A stretch of 64,000 nucleotides of DNA from Phormidesmis sp963710175 (GTDB taxonomy: Bacteria > Cyanobacteriota > Cyanobacteriia > Phormidesmidales > Phormidesmidaceae), in the NCBI GenBank assembly GCA_963710175.1, contig CAVPZC010000001.1, positions 372,001 to 436,000 of the forward strand, written 5' to 3'. Positions 18,703-28,145 of this stretch are shown piece after piece. A program made the translations under genes and the position numbers. The notes under the pieces were generated by a model that saw only the letters and a program-made list of their open reading frames with translations, did not search any database and had not been told where the DNA came from. Every line of letters starts with the position of its first letter. The stretch's first letter is position 1.

Positions 18703-19650
18703 GTGACCGCTGCCCCTATACAGCTTACGCTGAGTCATCATAAAACCAGTGAGGGACTTGCCTATCAGCTGTTAGCCGTTGCGTTGACTAGCTGCGATCG
18801 CATCATCACACCGCAAGATCTAGAAGCTTTACGGCTACCCGCAGGGCTAGATCCTCGGAGAGGGATTGTGATCTCAGGCCGGGCTCCCGTGTGGCTGTAT
18901 GTGTATTTAGCCCATGAATGCCATCCGGCTGTGTGGGTTGCCTGTTTCGATCCACGTTTAGGAGCGGTGGTGACGGTTACCCATTCTCATGCGGTCAAGA
19001 TAGGTCAGACAATTCCGTTGGAGTCCCTCAATTTAGGGCCGCCTTCAATTCAACCCGACCTGCTAGCCAACAAACTAGGGCCTGCGCTGCTGATCGTAGG
19101 CCCACCCGACAGTGGCAAAAGTATATTCTCATATCAGCTCTTTAGCACCTTGCTCAAAGACTATCCGGATGTTTATTTGCAAAGGTCGCATTGGGATGGA
19201 GAGGGCAACTGGATTTTAGAACTGTCAGAGGATGCAACTGATGATGAGAGAGAGGCTTTTAAGCTTCATAATAAAGGCACCCTTACCGAACGCTTCTTTC
19301 CCTATCAAGGAGAGGCAATTTTCAATCTGAGAAGGCAGAAAACGCTGGTCATTGTTGATGTCGGCGGTAGGATACAGCCTGAGAAGCAGTCGATTTTAGC
19401 AGCTTGCACTCACTATCTAGTCATTAGCTCAAATCCGGAAGAGATTGAGCCCTGGTGTGATTTTTGTGAAGAAAGCGGAAGCTTACAGCGGGTTGCGGTC
19501 ATTCATAGTACGTTAGAGCAAACATTATGCGTCTTGCAAAATGATCCATATTTGGAATTGCGCTGCGGCCCATGGGTACAAAAACAGGTAGAAGCGCTGC
19601 CAGCCGAACTCATTGAACCTATAAAAACAAGGCTGTTGTCAATGACGTAA
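18703..19650 (+). CDS. csx3: Csx3 ring nuclease fused to an AAA ATPase domain (Csx3-AAA)
   Basis: The N-terminal domain (1-110) is Csx3/Crn3, which degrades cyclic tetra-adenylate made by Cas10. It shows SGRAPVWLY, H74, D83-P-R85 and H94, with the same spacing as the catalytic His/Asp/Arg/His set I recall for archaeal Csx3. The C-terminal domain (about 120-300) has a P-loop GPPDSGKS (133-140) and LVIVDVGG as Walker B. Such fusions are known in type III systems; the role of the ATPase half is unclear. It is the first gene of the effector operon, 114 bp before cas10. Confidence 0.88.
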   Translation: MTAAPIQLTLSHHKTSEGLAYQLLAVALTSCDRIITPQDLEALRLPAGLDPRRGIVISGRAPVWLYVYLAHECHPAVWVACFDPRLGAVVTVTHSHAVKIGQTIPLESLNLGPPSIQPDLLANKLGPALLIVGPPDSGKSIFSYQLFSTLLKDYPDVYLQRSHWDGEGNWILELSEDATDDEREAFKLHNKGTLTERFFPYQGEAIFNLRRQKTLVIVDVGGRIQPEKQSILAACTHYLVISSNPEEIEPWCDFCEESGSLQRVAVIHSTLEQTLCVLQNDPYLELRCGPWVQKQVEALPAELIEPIKTRLLSMT

Positions 19651-19764
19651 CCCTAAGGCAGGGTCGCGTTTGATTGCCATACTTACAGAGCCATATTTAT
19701 AAATCGACATTTTTTATTCCACATACTTTTAGAAAGGTCAGCTGCTTAGCTGAGATTGCTTTCC

Positions 19765-22254
19765 ATGTCCAATCTACCCAACAATTTGTCAGTTCAGATA
19801 GCGATCGCTTGGTGCCTAGCCTGGGGTAGCCAGCTCACACCGCAGTATCCTATCGAAAAATTTAGAGGCTGGCGCAGCGCGATCGCCCAAGGCAACTCCC
19901 CGACCGATCCTGAATGGCGGCAGGCACTCCAGCTAGCCGAAACCCTCACCCATCTCGGCGAAAATAGCGACACCCTATCCATCACAGCAATTACCGAACT
20001 CATTGCTCAGCAACCTACCCTATGGGAATCGCGCATTGGCCTGGTGTACGGCGGGGTCACCAAGGTAAAAAGCTACGTCTTTGAATCAGCCGATTTGCAG
20101 GAAGTCCGAGGAGCCTCCGCCCTGCTAGATCGGATCAACTTGGTAGACTTGCCTGCCTTCTTTCACGCTGAAGACACTCAACCCTCTAATCGAAAGTTTG
20201 AGCAGTGTCAGCAAGCGCCCCAATACTGCCAGCAGGTACGCACAGAGGCATTCCCAAAAACGTCGGATGGCAGCGAGCCTCTTATTACAGATGCCCTTAT
20301 TCCAGAACTCATCGTCTATGCGACAGGCGGCAACATTCTAGCCTTTTGCCCTGCCGCTTTTATCAATGACCTCTCTAACGCCATCGAAAAACGCTACACC
20401 GCTGAAACCCTATGTGCAAACTCTTGCGCGGTCGGTGAAGCCTTCAGACCCTTAGAAATTTATTTGGGTCTGCTGAAAGACCCGGTTGAAACGACTCTGT
20501 GGCATGATGCGATCGCTACTCAGTACAAAAGCAACAAAGCCGTCCAGTCATACCTTGGCTTTGCGGACAATGCCTCCGCAAAGGACATCAAAACAGCCTT
20601 CAAAAATAGAAAGAATTTTGGTGAGTTAGTAGGTAAGCTCACCAACCAGTTTAACCAACGACGCAGTGGTTACGATGTCCCGCTGGTTGAAAAGATTGCA
20701 GAGGAAGGCGCAGTCCCTCGACCTAGCCGTCGCTATCCACCCATGTTTGAAACGCATCCCTATGTCTTGCGTGATGACAGCGATCTCCGCTCAACAGTTG
20801 TAAAATTGCCCGCCGATCTCCTACCCGATGGACCCAAACTCTCGGAACCCTTAGCCCGTAAGCGGCGAGTGGGTCAAATTACTAAGCGAGACAATATCAG
20901 CGACCAATGGTACGAGAGCAGCGGATTCAAAGCCGACTGGAACCCAGCTCCTAAGGAAGATGGCGAGAAGCTGTTTCGGAGCTGGATCAGTAAGTTCGAG
21001 AAATTTCTGCGAGACAATAACCGCATTGATAACTACGATCCAGATAGGCAGCTATTCGACAGGCAAGATCTTATCAAGGACGCCTATAAGCGAGAAGCGC
21101 GATCACTTACTGAAATAGGCGCTGGTAGCAATGGCTACGTCGCCTATATCTACGCTGATGGCAACAGCATGGGGCAATATATTCGCGAGCGGATTAAAAA
21201 CCCGGCTCAGTATCAGCAGTTTAGTGAAAATATTTTTGCAGCGACTGAACAGTCTGTGTATCGAGCGATCGCAGATCATATTACCCCCGCTCCCTACAAA
21301 CCCGACGCCAAATCCTCCCGAAAAAACAAGGACCCCGTCTGGATTCATCCCTTTGAGATTATTACTATCGGCGGCGACGATGTGTTGCTGGTTGTCCCGG
21401 CTAATAAAGGACTGGAAGTCGCTCAGTCGATTGGGCAACACTTTGAGAGTATCTTAATCGAAAGGGGCGGATATGAGATTGCAAATTCTGTGTCTGCCGA
21501 TCAGCAAAAGCTAGCCCACCGATACCGGTCTGCATCGGCCCCTGAATCGACTTGCTGCTTAAGTACTTCTAGCGGCGTTTTAATCACAGCGGCTAATACA
21601 CCCATTTACTACGCGGACAAACTGGTTACCCAACTGCTCAAATCTGCCAAGCAGCACCTCAAAATGCTAAAAGAATATGGCTATCACGGTGGCACCGTAG
21701 ACTTTTTAGTTCTCAAAGCCGTTACTATGATCTCTTCCAACATTGCAGCTTTTCGGAAAGAAGGGCTCACGCTCACGCCGCCAAATCGCAACCATGTTCT
21801 AAAGCTATACGCTGCGCCCTATACGCTCTATGAGCTAAATGGCCTGATCAATACCGTCAGAGCGTTGAAGCAGTCAAGCTTTCCAAAGTCTCAGCTCTAC
21901 CAAATTCGTAGCCTGCTAGAGCGCGGCAAGCGAACGGCCATTCTCAACTATCGCTACTTCCGGGTGCGACTTGCCGCAGATAAGCGAGCCCTGATCGAAA
22001 CTCACTTTGAACAAGCCTGGTGCAATGCGAGCACAAATGGCGGGAACCTGGCCCCCTGGCTAACCGCTAAAACTGATGCGACAGCAAATTCTCCGACCGT
22101 ATACGAGACCATTTGGCGAGAGCTGGTGGAGCTGGAGCCTTTTATTAGAGCAGACGGGGAAGCCACTGAAGCCGCAGCTGCGCAGACAACGACAGATCGA
22201 GCATCTGCTGCGCCAAATCCGACACAGGATCTGTCTCCAGGGAGGTTGCTATGA
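19765..22254 (+). CDS. cas10: Cas10, large subunit of a type III-D-like complex
   Basis: 829 residues from ATG 19765 (a TTG at 19756 is in frame). The palm domain carries the cyclase motif GGDD (residues about 536-539, in ITIGGDDVLLVVPA) and an upstream YIYADGNSMGQYI block typical of Cas10. An N-terminal segment with LVYGGVTKVKSYVFES fits the first palm-like domain. I find no N-terminal HD nuclease motif, so DNA cleavage by this protein is doubtful, while cyclic oligoadenylate synthesis looks intact. The stop overlaps the next start by 4 bp. Subtype is judged from the neighbouring csx10. Confidence 0.93.
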   Translation: MSNLPNNLSVQIAIAWCLAWGSQLTPQYPIEKFRGWRSAIAQGNSPTDPEWRQALQLAETLTHLGENSDTLSITAITELIAQQPTLWESRIGLVYGGVTKVKSYVFESADLQEVRGASALLDRINLVDLPAFFHAEDTQPSNRKFEQCQQAPQYCQQVRTEAFPKTSDGSEPLITDALIPELIVYATGGNILAFCPAAFINDLSNAIEKRYTAETLCANSCAVGEAFRPLEIYLGLLKDPVETTLWHDAIATQYKSNKAVQSYLGFADNASAKDIKTAFKNRKNFGELVGKLTNQFNQRRSGYDVPLVEKIAEEGAVPRPSRRYPPMFETHPYVLRDDSDLRSTVVKLPADLLPDGPKLSEPLARKRRVGQITKRDNISDQWYESSGFKADWNPAPKEDGEKLFRSWISKFEKFLRDNNRIDNYDPDRQLFDRQDLIKDAYKREARSLTEIGAGSNGYVAYIYADGNSMGQYIRERIKNPAQYQQFSENIFAATEQSVYRAIADHITPAPYKPDAKSSRKNKDPVWIHPFEIITIGGDDVLLVVPANKGLEVAQSIGQHFESILIERGGYEIANSVSADQQKLAHRYRSASAPESTCCLSTSSGVLITAANTPIYYADKLVTQLLKSAKQHLKMLKEYGYHGGTVDFLVLKAVTMISSNIAAFRKEGLTLTPPNRNHVLKLYAAPYTLYELNGLINTVRALKQSSFPKSQLYQIRSLLERGKRTAILNYRYFRVRLAADKRALIETHFEQAWCNASTNGGNLAPWLTAKTDATANSPTVYETIWRELVELEPFIRADGEATEAAAAQTTTDRASAAPNPTQDLSPGRLL

Positions 22255-23054
22255 TTTTACTCGCAGATATTATTCAGCCTGATGATGTAGCGCATACAGC
22301 CGAAACCATTTCCCTGACGGCCATTATTAATACGGCCCTTTGTGTTGGCGCAGGGGGCTCGTCCGGCTCACTCGCCGATAAACCCATCCTCAAAAACTCA
22401 GAAGGTCGATTAGTCATTCCTGCTTCCCAGCTCAAAGGTCGGCTGCGCCATGAATGCGAGAAGCTTGCCCGAGGCTTAGGATGGCCTGTATGCGGCTCTC
22501 CGGTCGCCGAAAGAATGTGCCCTCAGCGAGCGAGACTTTCTGAATCGGAAGCCAATTGCTTTTGCCTTGCCAGCTATCAGTTGCGGGCTAGGCCAGGACA
22601 AACTCACGGCGAGAATCAGTATCACTGCCTGATTTGTCAGCTATTTGGCAATCCATCGCTCCCGTCCCAGCTACAGTTTAGCGACCTGGTATGCACAGAG
22701 CCGGAAGAAAGCATTCCTGAAGTTCTTCGCCCTGGGGTGAGCATTAATCGTCGCCGCCGCACCGCTGAAGAACAAAAGCTGTACTTTTTAGAAACTTCTC
22801 CGGCCAATATTCAGCTGCGTTTTGAAGGTGAAATTCAACTGCAACAGAGTTGGACAAGCGCTGATGGACCCCCAACGCCTTTTGCCAAAGCCTTGATTTT
22901 AACTGGGATAAAACACATTTACGCCCTCGGGGGCGGCAAGTCCACTGGGTTGGGCTGGCTACATTGGGAATTTAAGCCGGATGAAATTGCTATTTCAGAA
23001 GCCTCATGGGACTGGCTTGGGAATGCTCCAAAACCCGAAGGAGGTGCCACATGA
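22251..23054 (+). CDS. cas7: Cas7-like (Csm3-family RAMP) backbone subunit 1
   Basis: 267 residues. RAMP features are the loop SLADKPILKNS...VIPASQLKGRLRHE, a Cys cluster (CPQRARLSESEANCFC, CLICQLFGN) that probably binds zinc, the FSDLVC strand and the glycine-rich loop ALGGGKSTGLGWL near the end. D43 sits where Csm3 proteins carry the target-RNA-cleaving Asp. It overlaps cas10 and csx10 by 4 bp each. Which position it takes in the filament is unknown. Confidence 0.88.
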   Translation: MILLADIIQPDDVAHTAETISLTAIINTALCVGAGGSSGSLADKPILKNSEGRLVIPASQLKGRLRHECEKLARGLGWPVCGSPVAERMCPQRARLSESEANCFCLASYQLRARPGQTHGENQYHCLICQLFGNPSLPSQLQFSDLVCTEPEESIPEVLRPGVSINRRRRTAEEQKLYFLETSPANIQLRFEGEIQLQQSWTSADGPPTPFAKALILTGIKHIYALGGGKSTGLGWLHWEFKPDEIAISEASWDWLGNAPKPEGGAT

Positions 23055-24331
23055 AACGAATTGACCTAACCATTACGGCCCTTTCGCCCTTGGCCATTGG
23101 TCAGCGTAAGCCAGGCGGGTCGGTGAGTGAAGCGCTGGACTATATTCCAGGCACGGTGATTCGGGGGGCGATCGCCAAAGAAATTCTCAGGCACTCCCCC
23201 ACCCCACCAGAAGCTGGAGACGATTTCCATCGCCTGTTTTTAGACGAAACCGCCGCCGTTTTCTGTAATGGATATCCGGCGATTGCGCAGATCGACCCTG
23301 GGCAATACCTCACTCGCGAAGCTCCTGTTAAAGTCATTCCGGCAAGTGCCCTTAGCTCTAAAACCAACCCTGGCTTTAAGCCTGCTAAAGCTGGCGTCTT
23401 TGATAGCCTGATTGATGGTTACTGTGCTACAGCGCAAGGGCACTTTTATGTCCCTAACGATCTCAGTGGCAATCTGGTCGAGGCTTTCAAGGGTTTTTAT
23501 AGCAAAGACAGCGGTAAAGCAAAGTCGCAATACTACAGTCACGCAGTGAGCAAGCGCCTGCTCACACGGGTGGGCATTAACCGCAAACGGGCCACTGCTC
23601 AGGACGAAATTCTCTACAGCATTGAGGTGATGAATGAGTCTCAGGGCAAGCCGGAGCGAGTGCAAACGGTGTATCGCAGCAGCATTCTAGTTCAAGAGGA
23701 GGATGGCTTAGGCAATAGCAAACTGGCAGAGCAGCTTTGTGACTTTTTGCAGCAACAATGCACTTTGTTGAGGCTTGGCGGAGCGGCTTCAAGAGGATTA
23801 GGCAAAGTCCGTCTGCAAGTGAGCGAGCCCAACACGGTAGAGCCTTCTAACTCGATAGAACAACGAATAGACGCCTTCAACCAACAGCTTGCAAAACGGT
23901 GGGACTGGTGGAACGTTTTAGGCGGAGCTAGCTCAAACCCGACAGAATCTTGCACTTTTTTCACACTCAATCTACAGGCTGATGCCATTTTGATTGAAGA
24001 CTGGCGTCGCACTACCGTGGTGTCTCCGGTCATGCTAGCGCCACTTTTGGGATTAGAAAAGGCTACTGACATCACCTTACACGCAGCTCACAGCAGCTAC
24101 AGCTATCGCTCAGGCTGGAATGCCGCTTGGGGCCTGCCTAAGGACACAGAACTGGTCACCGAAAAGGGCACCGTGTATTTGTTTAGTATTGCCAAAGAGA
24201 AACGAACCGAGTGTTATGAAACATTGGCCAAGCTAGAAAAAGTGGGGATAGGGAACCAATGCTCGGAAGGGTATGGCCAGATAACTGTGTGTGATGAATT
24301 TCATCAGATAGTGAGGGAGAATCCAGCGTGA
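23051..24331 (+). CDS. csx10: Csx10, Cas5-like subunit of type III-D
   Basis: 426 residues from ATG 23051, which overlaps the previous stop as ATGA (a longer in-frame start at 23006 is unlikely). The N-terminus MKRIDLTITALSPLAIGQRK followed by YIPGTVIRGAIAKEIL is the Csx10 pattern, and the glycine-rich loop RLGGAASRGLGKV is RAMP-like. A second RAMP-like half is seen from about 290 onward, ending in GNQCSEGYGQITV. Csx10 caps the crRNA 5' handle in III-D complexes and is the marker of that subtype. Confidence 0.88.
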   Translation: MKRIDLTITALSPLAIGQRKPGGSVSEALDYIPGTVIRGAIAKEILRHSPTPPEAGDDFHRLFLDETAAVFCNGYPAIAQIDPGQYLTREAPVKVIPASALSSKTNPGFKPAKAGVFDSLIDGYCATAQGHFYVPNDLSGNLVEAFKGFYSKDSGKAKSQYYSHAVSKRLLTRVGINRKRATAQDEILYSIEVMNESQGKPERVQTVYRSSILVQEEDGLGNSKLAEQLCDFLQQQCTLLRLGGAASRGLGKVRLQVSEPNTVEPSNSIEQRIDAFNQQLAKRWDWWNVLGGASSNPTESCTFFTLNLQADAILIEDWRRTTVVSPVMLAPLLGLEKATDITLHAAHSSYSYRSGWNAAWGLPKDTELVTEKGTVYLFSIAKEKRTECYETLAKLEKVGIGNQCSEGYGQITVCDEFHQIVRENPA

Positions 24332-24810
24332 GTGAGGCAGTAGGAACAATGGCAGCAGATAGACAAGAGATCGAAGCTAACCAGGATAAAGACAGGCAGA
24401 AGATTGAGCTGCTAATCCTAAAAGGGATTCGACAGGCGGAAGACGATATTGTGATCGCCATTGAGGATGCGTTGGATAAGTGCGAGTATCCCAAAAACGG
24501 ACGCGATAAGCTAGAAGCCTCGCAGTTTAGAAATCTGGTGCGAGTGGCCGATACGACGGAAAGCGCGGAAGTGGTCAAGAACTTTTTGCGCTATCAGGTC
24601 GGCAGAGAACGCAAGTGGGGCCGTGGCAAAGATTCCTTGGCTGAGCGCATTGTGCAAGATATTGATGGACTGCTGAACAAGTTCGCTGGAGAGATTGCAG
24701 ATAAGGCGGGCAGTACTGAAAAAAAACGCATCCGTATGGAGCTGATTCGCAGGTATCTGGGCTACGGTTCTCGACGACTCAGATTTTTAAGTTCGCAGCA
24801 GGAGGGCTAA
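24328..24810 (+). CDS. Small helical subunit (Cas11/Csm2-like)
   Basis: 160 residues from GTG 24328 (4-bp overlap with csx10). All-helical and highly charged, with FRNLVRVADTTESAEVVKNF, RYQVGRERKWG and a C-terminal RMELIRRYLGYGSRRLRFL. Position between backbone genes, size and helical character fit the small subunit that lines the belly of type III complexes. Sequence similarity within that group is weak, so the call is partly positional. Confidence 0.72.
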   Translation: MSEAVGTMAADRQEIEANQDKDRQKIELLILKGIRQAEDDIVIAIEDALDKCEYPKNGRDKLEASQFRNLVRVADTTESAEVVKNFLRYQVGRERKWGRGKDSLAERIVQDIDGLLNKFAGEIADKAGSTEKKRIRMELIRRYLGYGSRRLRFLSSQQEG

Positions 24811-24813
24811 GCC

Positions 24814-25668
24814 GTGTTTGATGTTTTTAAGAATCGTCTGGAGCTGACAGGAACTCTCACTACGGTGACGGCTCTGCGGATTAGTCAGGGGCGCTCGACA
24901 GAACCCATTGGGTCAGATTTGCCCGTGGTAAAAGATGCGCTGGGTCAGCCGTTGATTCCGGGGAGTAGCTTCAAGGGAGCCTTGCGATCGCGTATGGAAA
25001 GTTTCCTGCGAGGCATCAATCCTGAGCTAGCTCAAGACCCCTCCGAGCTAGTGAGCGATCGCATAAATACCGAAGTTAAAAGGCTAAAAGAACTTCATAA
25101 AAACGATGACGCGGCCCTGACAACTGCTCTAGAGGACATTACCGATGAAGTTTCTAAAGTGTTTGGCACACCCTGGCAGGCTAGCAAATTTCAGGTACGC
25201 GATTTGTCGGTGAAGCCCGATAGCTGGTTTGGTCAATATCAGGAGCGCGATGGTGTTTCGATTGATCGAGATACTGAAACGGCGGTAGATGGCCGTCTCT
25301 ATGATTTTCAGGTGGTTCCGGCAGGCGTAGAGTTTGAGTTTAGGGCTGTGCTGGAAAATGGCGAAGACTGGGAGCTGGGCCTATTGGTTATGGGGCTACA
25401 GCAATTCAAGCGGCAGCAGATACCTTTAGGCGGTGGCAACTCCAGAGGCTTAGGGGTAGTACAGCTAGCGATTGACGATGTGATGTGGGTAGACCCAGAA
25501 GGTGACCCCGCCGCCCTGCTCACCTACATGCAGCGTTTGGGCACTGATGACCTCAGCGAGTATGAACGAGATGTCAGCTATGTAGAAGCGCTCAATGAAG
25601 AATGGACGGATGCCCTTGTGCGCTATTTATCTTCAAAAATATCGGTATCTACTGCTGTGGAAGCTTAA
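24814..25668 (+). CDS. cas7: Cas7-like (Csm3-family RAMP) backbone subunit 2
   Basis: 284 residues from GTG 24814. The closest to canonical Csm3 of the four: EPIGSDLPVVKDALGQPLIP then GSSFKGALRSRME, with candidate catalytic D35, a FQVRDLSV strand, DGVSIDRDTETAVDG and LGGGNSRGLGVVQL. It starts 3 bp after the small-subunit stop. It is probably an RNA-cleaving backbone subunit. Confidence 0.9.
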   Translation: MFDVFKNRLELTGTLTTVTALRISQGRSTEPIGSDLPVVKDALGQPLIPGSSFKGALRSRMESFLRGINPELAQDPSELVSDRINTEVKRLKELHKNDDAALTTALEDITDEVSKVFGTPWQASKFQVRDLSVKPDSWFGQYQERDGVSIDRDTETAVDGRLYDFQVVPAGVEFEFRAVLENGEDWELGLLVMGLQQFKRQQIPLGGGNSRGLGVVQLAIDDVMWVDPEGDPAALLTYMQRLGTDDLSEYERDVSYVEALNEEWTDALVRYLSSKISVSTAVEA

Positions 25669-25679
25669 GGAATTGTTCT

Positions 25680-26657
25680 ATGCATAAGCGATTTGTTAAT
25701 CAGTGTACGCTCGATATTAGCCTGATTCCTAAGGGGCCGGTGCTGATCAAGTCTGGGAAAGAAGGGGCTGACCCCACCAAGCCTGACATGGAATTTGTAG
25801 AGACTGACCATGCTGGGGGCCGCTCAATTTACTTTCCGGGCAGCTCTTTGAAAGGGGCGATGCGTGCCCATGCCGAGCGGATTGTCCGGACAATAGGATC
25901 CGACCGCCGCCCAGCAAATTTAGATCCGGCTGAGGGCGAGGCCAGACCCTTGTGGGCCAGCGATCCTTTAAACAAAGAGAGCTACAAGTACATTGAAAAA
26001 GAGAAAGATTCTCAAAAGGTGTATCGGTGGTCATCGTTTACCGATCAGCTGTTTGGCAGTGTGGCGATCGCCAGTCGTCTCCGCATTGAAGATGCCTACC
26101 CGGCAGACGTGCAGCAGGTAAAAACCGAAGAACGCAATGGGGTCGCCATCGACCGCGTGTTTGGCTCAGTCGCAGTTGGCCCTTTTAACTATCAGGTATG
26201 TACCGCTGGTGAATTCCGCACGAAGATTTACCTGAAGAATTTTACGCTTGAGCAGTTAGGGCTCTTGGGCTTGGTGCTAAGAGATTTGAACGATGGCTGG
26301 TTTGGCTTGGGCTTTGCCAAATCTCGCGGGATGGGACTGGTAGAAGTGCAGCTTAAGCAAGCCAGGGTTGAGTATCCGGGCTGCGTGTTAGATGGCGAGC
26401 AGATTCGGCTGTTGGGCAGCAGCCAAGAGCCCTGGTCAAAGACTGACTTAATTGGGGCAGGTGCTTTTCTCTCGGACAGTGAGCGCAAGCAATACGGTTT
26501 CCCAGCCGATGATGTGCAGTCTACGCCCGTAGCTGGCACAGAGATGGCCTATGGGCTGGGGGTGCAAATGACCTGGGAGGAAGGCCAGGTAGAAGATTTG
26601 TTTACCCGAGCGGTGACCGCCTGGCGATCGCGCTTGATGGAGGGGGCCACAGCATGA
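25680..26657 (+). CDS. cas7: Cas7-like (Csm3-family RAMP) backbone subunit 3
   Basis: 325 residues from ATG 25680, 11 bp after the previous gene; the longer in-frame start at 25602 would overlap that gene. MHKRFVNQCTLDISLIPKGP, then the PGSSLKGAMRAHAERI loop, EDAYPADVQQ, RNGVAIDRVFGSVA and the GLGFAKSRGMGLVEV glycine loop. The loop before PGSSLKG carries Asp residues in different spacing from the 24814 gene, so cleavage by this subunit is uncertain. Confidence 0.87.
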   Translation: MHKRFVNQCTLDISLIPKGPVLIKSGKEGADPTKPDMEFVETDHAGGRSIYFPGSSLKGAMRAHAERIVRTIGSDRRPANLDPAEGEARPLWASDPLNKESYKYIEKEKDSQKVYRWSSFTDQLFGSVAIASRLRIEDAYPADVQQVKTEERNGVAIDRVFGSVAVGPFNYQVCTAGEFRTKIYLKNFTLEQLGLLGLVLRDLNDGWFGLGFAKSRGMGLVEVQLKQARVEYPGCVLDGEQIRLLGSSQEPWSKTDLIGAGAFLSDSERKQYGFPADDVQSTPVAGTEMAYGLGVQMTWEEGQVEDLFTRAVTAWRSRLMEGATA

Positions 26658-27118
26658 GTAATTCGTATGTGGGCGTGGGTTCAGTAGAAGATATTGAAGC
26701 CGTGAAAAAGCTTGTGGATGACTGTATCGGCAGCGATGGCTATTTGTTTTTACGGTGGCCACACAGGGTTCACTGTTCGTCGGTGAGTGAGCCACCGGAG
26801 GAGGGGCTAAGTTGCCCGGAAGGTCAGGCGTTTAACCATGATACAGAGCTGCGCTGGAAGCGGAAAGGGACGGCTTATGAGCTGTTGTTGCTTTCTGAGT
26901 CAGAAGAAGAGGACGCTCCTTCTACGGCTAAGTTTTCCGCGATAGGTTCCACTTGGAAAACTAAAGTACTCGATGCCAAAGTCTACCCGGAAACAGAAAC
27001 AAGATTTCCTAGAAAGATCAAAGTTCCTGAAGGACTCAATGTGGGGCAGCGATACTTTATTGATGCCGAGACGGCCTGTGTACAGTTCATTGCGTTGAGG
27101 GCACAGCATGGCTCCTAA
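26654..27118 (+). CDS. Unassigned type III-D operon protein (possible Csx19-like)
   Basis: 154 residues. ATG overlaps the preceding stop and its end overlaps the next gene by 11 bp, so it is clearly part of the operon. It contains VGVGSVEDIEAVKKLVDDCI, GYLFLRWPHRVHCSS, ELRWKRKGTAYELLLLSES and a C-terminal GQRYFIDAETACVQFIALR. The mixed alpha/beta content and location are like those of Csx19, the small accessory protein of III-D loci, but I cannot establish homology by eye. Confidence 0.6.
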   Translation: MSNSYVGVGSVEDIEAVKKLVDDCIGSDGYLFLRWPHRVHCSSVSEPPEEGLSCPEGQAFNHDTELRWKRKGTAYELLLLSESEEEDAPSTAKFSAIGSTWKTKVLDAKVYPETETRFPRKIKVPEGLNVGQRYFIDAETACVQFIALRAQHGS

Positions 27119-28145
27119 TAAACCTACCCGTCCCGCCGGCCGCTCAGTCAATACTGACGATCTTCCGCCGAAACCCTACGAGCTGGTTTCTTTTCCTAAG
27201 AAAAAGCCCGTTCTAAAAGCGCCTGTGGGCCATCATCGCTATACCAAAACGGGTTATCACGGCACGCTGCATCTTGCGCTCAGAGTGAAAACGGCGTTGC
27301 ATGTTTCGACTGGCATCACCGCGATGGGCAGCGATGTGGCTAGCCGAGTGCCCTTGATTAAAACCATGACTCGGGGCCGCGCTCAGCAGCTTGTGATCCA
27401 AGGAAGTTCACTTAAGGGCTGCGTGCGTGCCATTTACGAGGCGATTACCAACAGCACCTTGGCCGTTGTGAGCAATCGCTACCGACAACAGATGCCGAGC
27501 GAGCGACTGCCTTGCCGTAAAAAAGACAGCCTATGCCCGGCCAGTCAGGTCTTCGGCGCTTTAGACTGGCAGGGGCTGGTTCACTTTACAGATGCCTACT
27601 GCACGCAAGCCAAGTCAGTGACAGGGTTTATGCCGTCTCTGTATCGGCCCAGGCCCGATCAGCGAGAAGCGTATTTTGAGCGGGGCAAGGCTGCTGGGCG
27701 AAAATTTTACTACCATGCCAGGGAAGCGATTGACGGGGGTAATCGTGGCACGCCTGTACAGCAGGCAGGTACTGAATATACGTTTAAAACGCAGCTACAG
27801 TTTTTGAACCTGTCGCACGCTCAGCTTGGGACGTTGCTGATTTCGCTGGGGCAAGATGCCAAGCACCCGATGGCGCTAAAGCTGGGCGGCGGTAAGCCGG
27901 TCGGGCTGGGGACGGTGCAGGTAGTCGTGACCGAAGCTGAAGTGACACAGGATGTGCGAGATCGCTATGCTCACTACACGGTGCCCGAAGCTGCCAGGCT
28001 TACGGGTGATTCGCTAGCAACCTTTGTCCAAGAAGGCGTGCAGGCGGCGCATCGCGAGCAGCTTGTAGAACCAGATCAGCTAGCGCAGCTAAGCCAGGTA
28101 CTGCAATGGCCTACCACCCGAGAAGCTCCCACAGGAATGTACTGA
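27108..28145 (+). CDS. cas7: Cas7-like (Csm3-family RAMP) backbone subunit 4
   Basis: 345 residues. A basic Pro-rich N-terminal extension (1-45) is followed by a RAMP fold: LHVSTGITAMGSDVASRVPL, QGSSLKGCVRAIYEA, a Cys pair LPCRKKDSLCPASQVFGALD that recurs in Csm5/Cmr6-like end subunits, FTDAYC, and the glycine loop LKLGGGKPVGLGTVQV. The Cys motif, extension and last position among the RAMP genes suggest the end of the filament. Confidence 0.87.
   Translation: MAPNKPTRPAGRSVNTDDLPPKPYELVSFPKKKPVLKAPVGHHRYTKTGYHGTLHLALRVKTALHVSTGITAMGSDVASRVPLIKTMTRGRAQQLVIQGSSLKGCVRAIYEAITNSTLAVVSNRYRQQMPSERLPCRKKDSLCPASQVFGALDWQGLVHFTDAYCTQAKSVTGFMPSLYRPRPDQREAYFERGKAAGRKFYYHAREAIDGGNRGTPVQQAGTEYTFKTQLQFLNLSHAQLGTLLISLGQDAKHPMALKLGGGKPVGLGTVQVVVTEAEVTQDVRDRYAHYTVPEAARLTGDSLATFVQEGVQAAHREQLVEPDQLAQLSQVLQWPTTREAPTGMY

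Noticed and set aside
19765..20200. HD nuclease domain in the Cas10 N-terminus
   Set aside because: I looked for an adjacent His-Asp pair in an HD-like context in the first 150 residues and found none, so DNase activity is not claimed.
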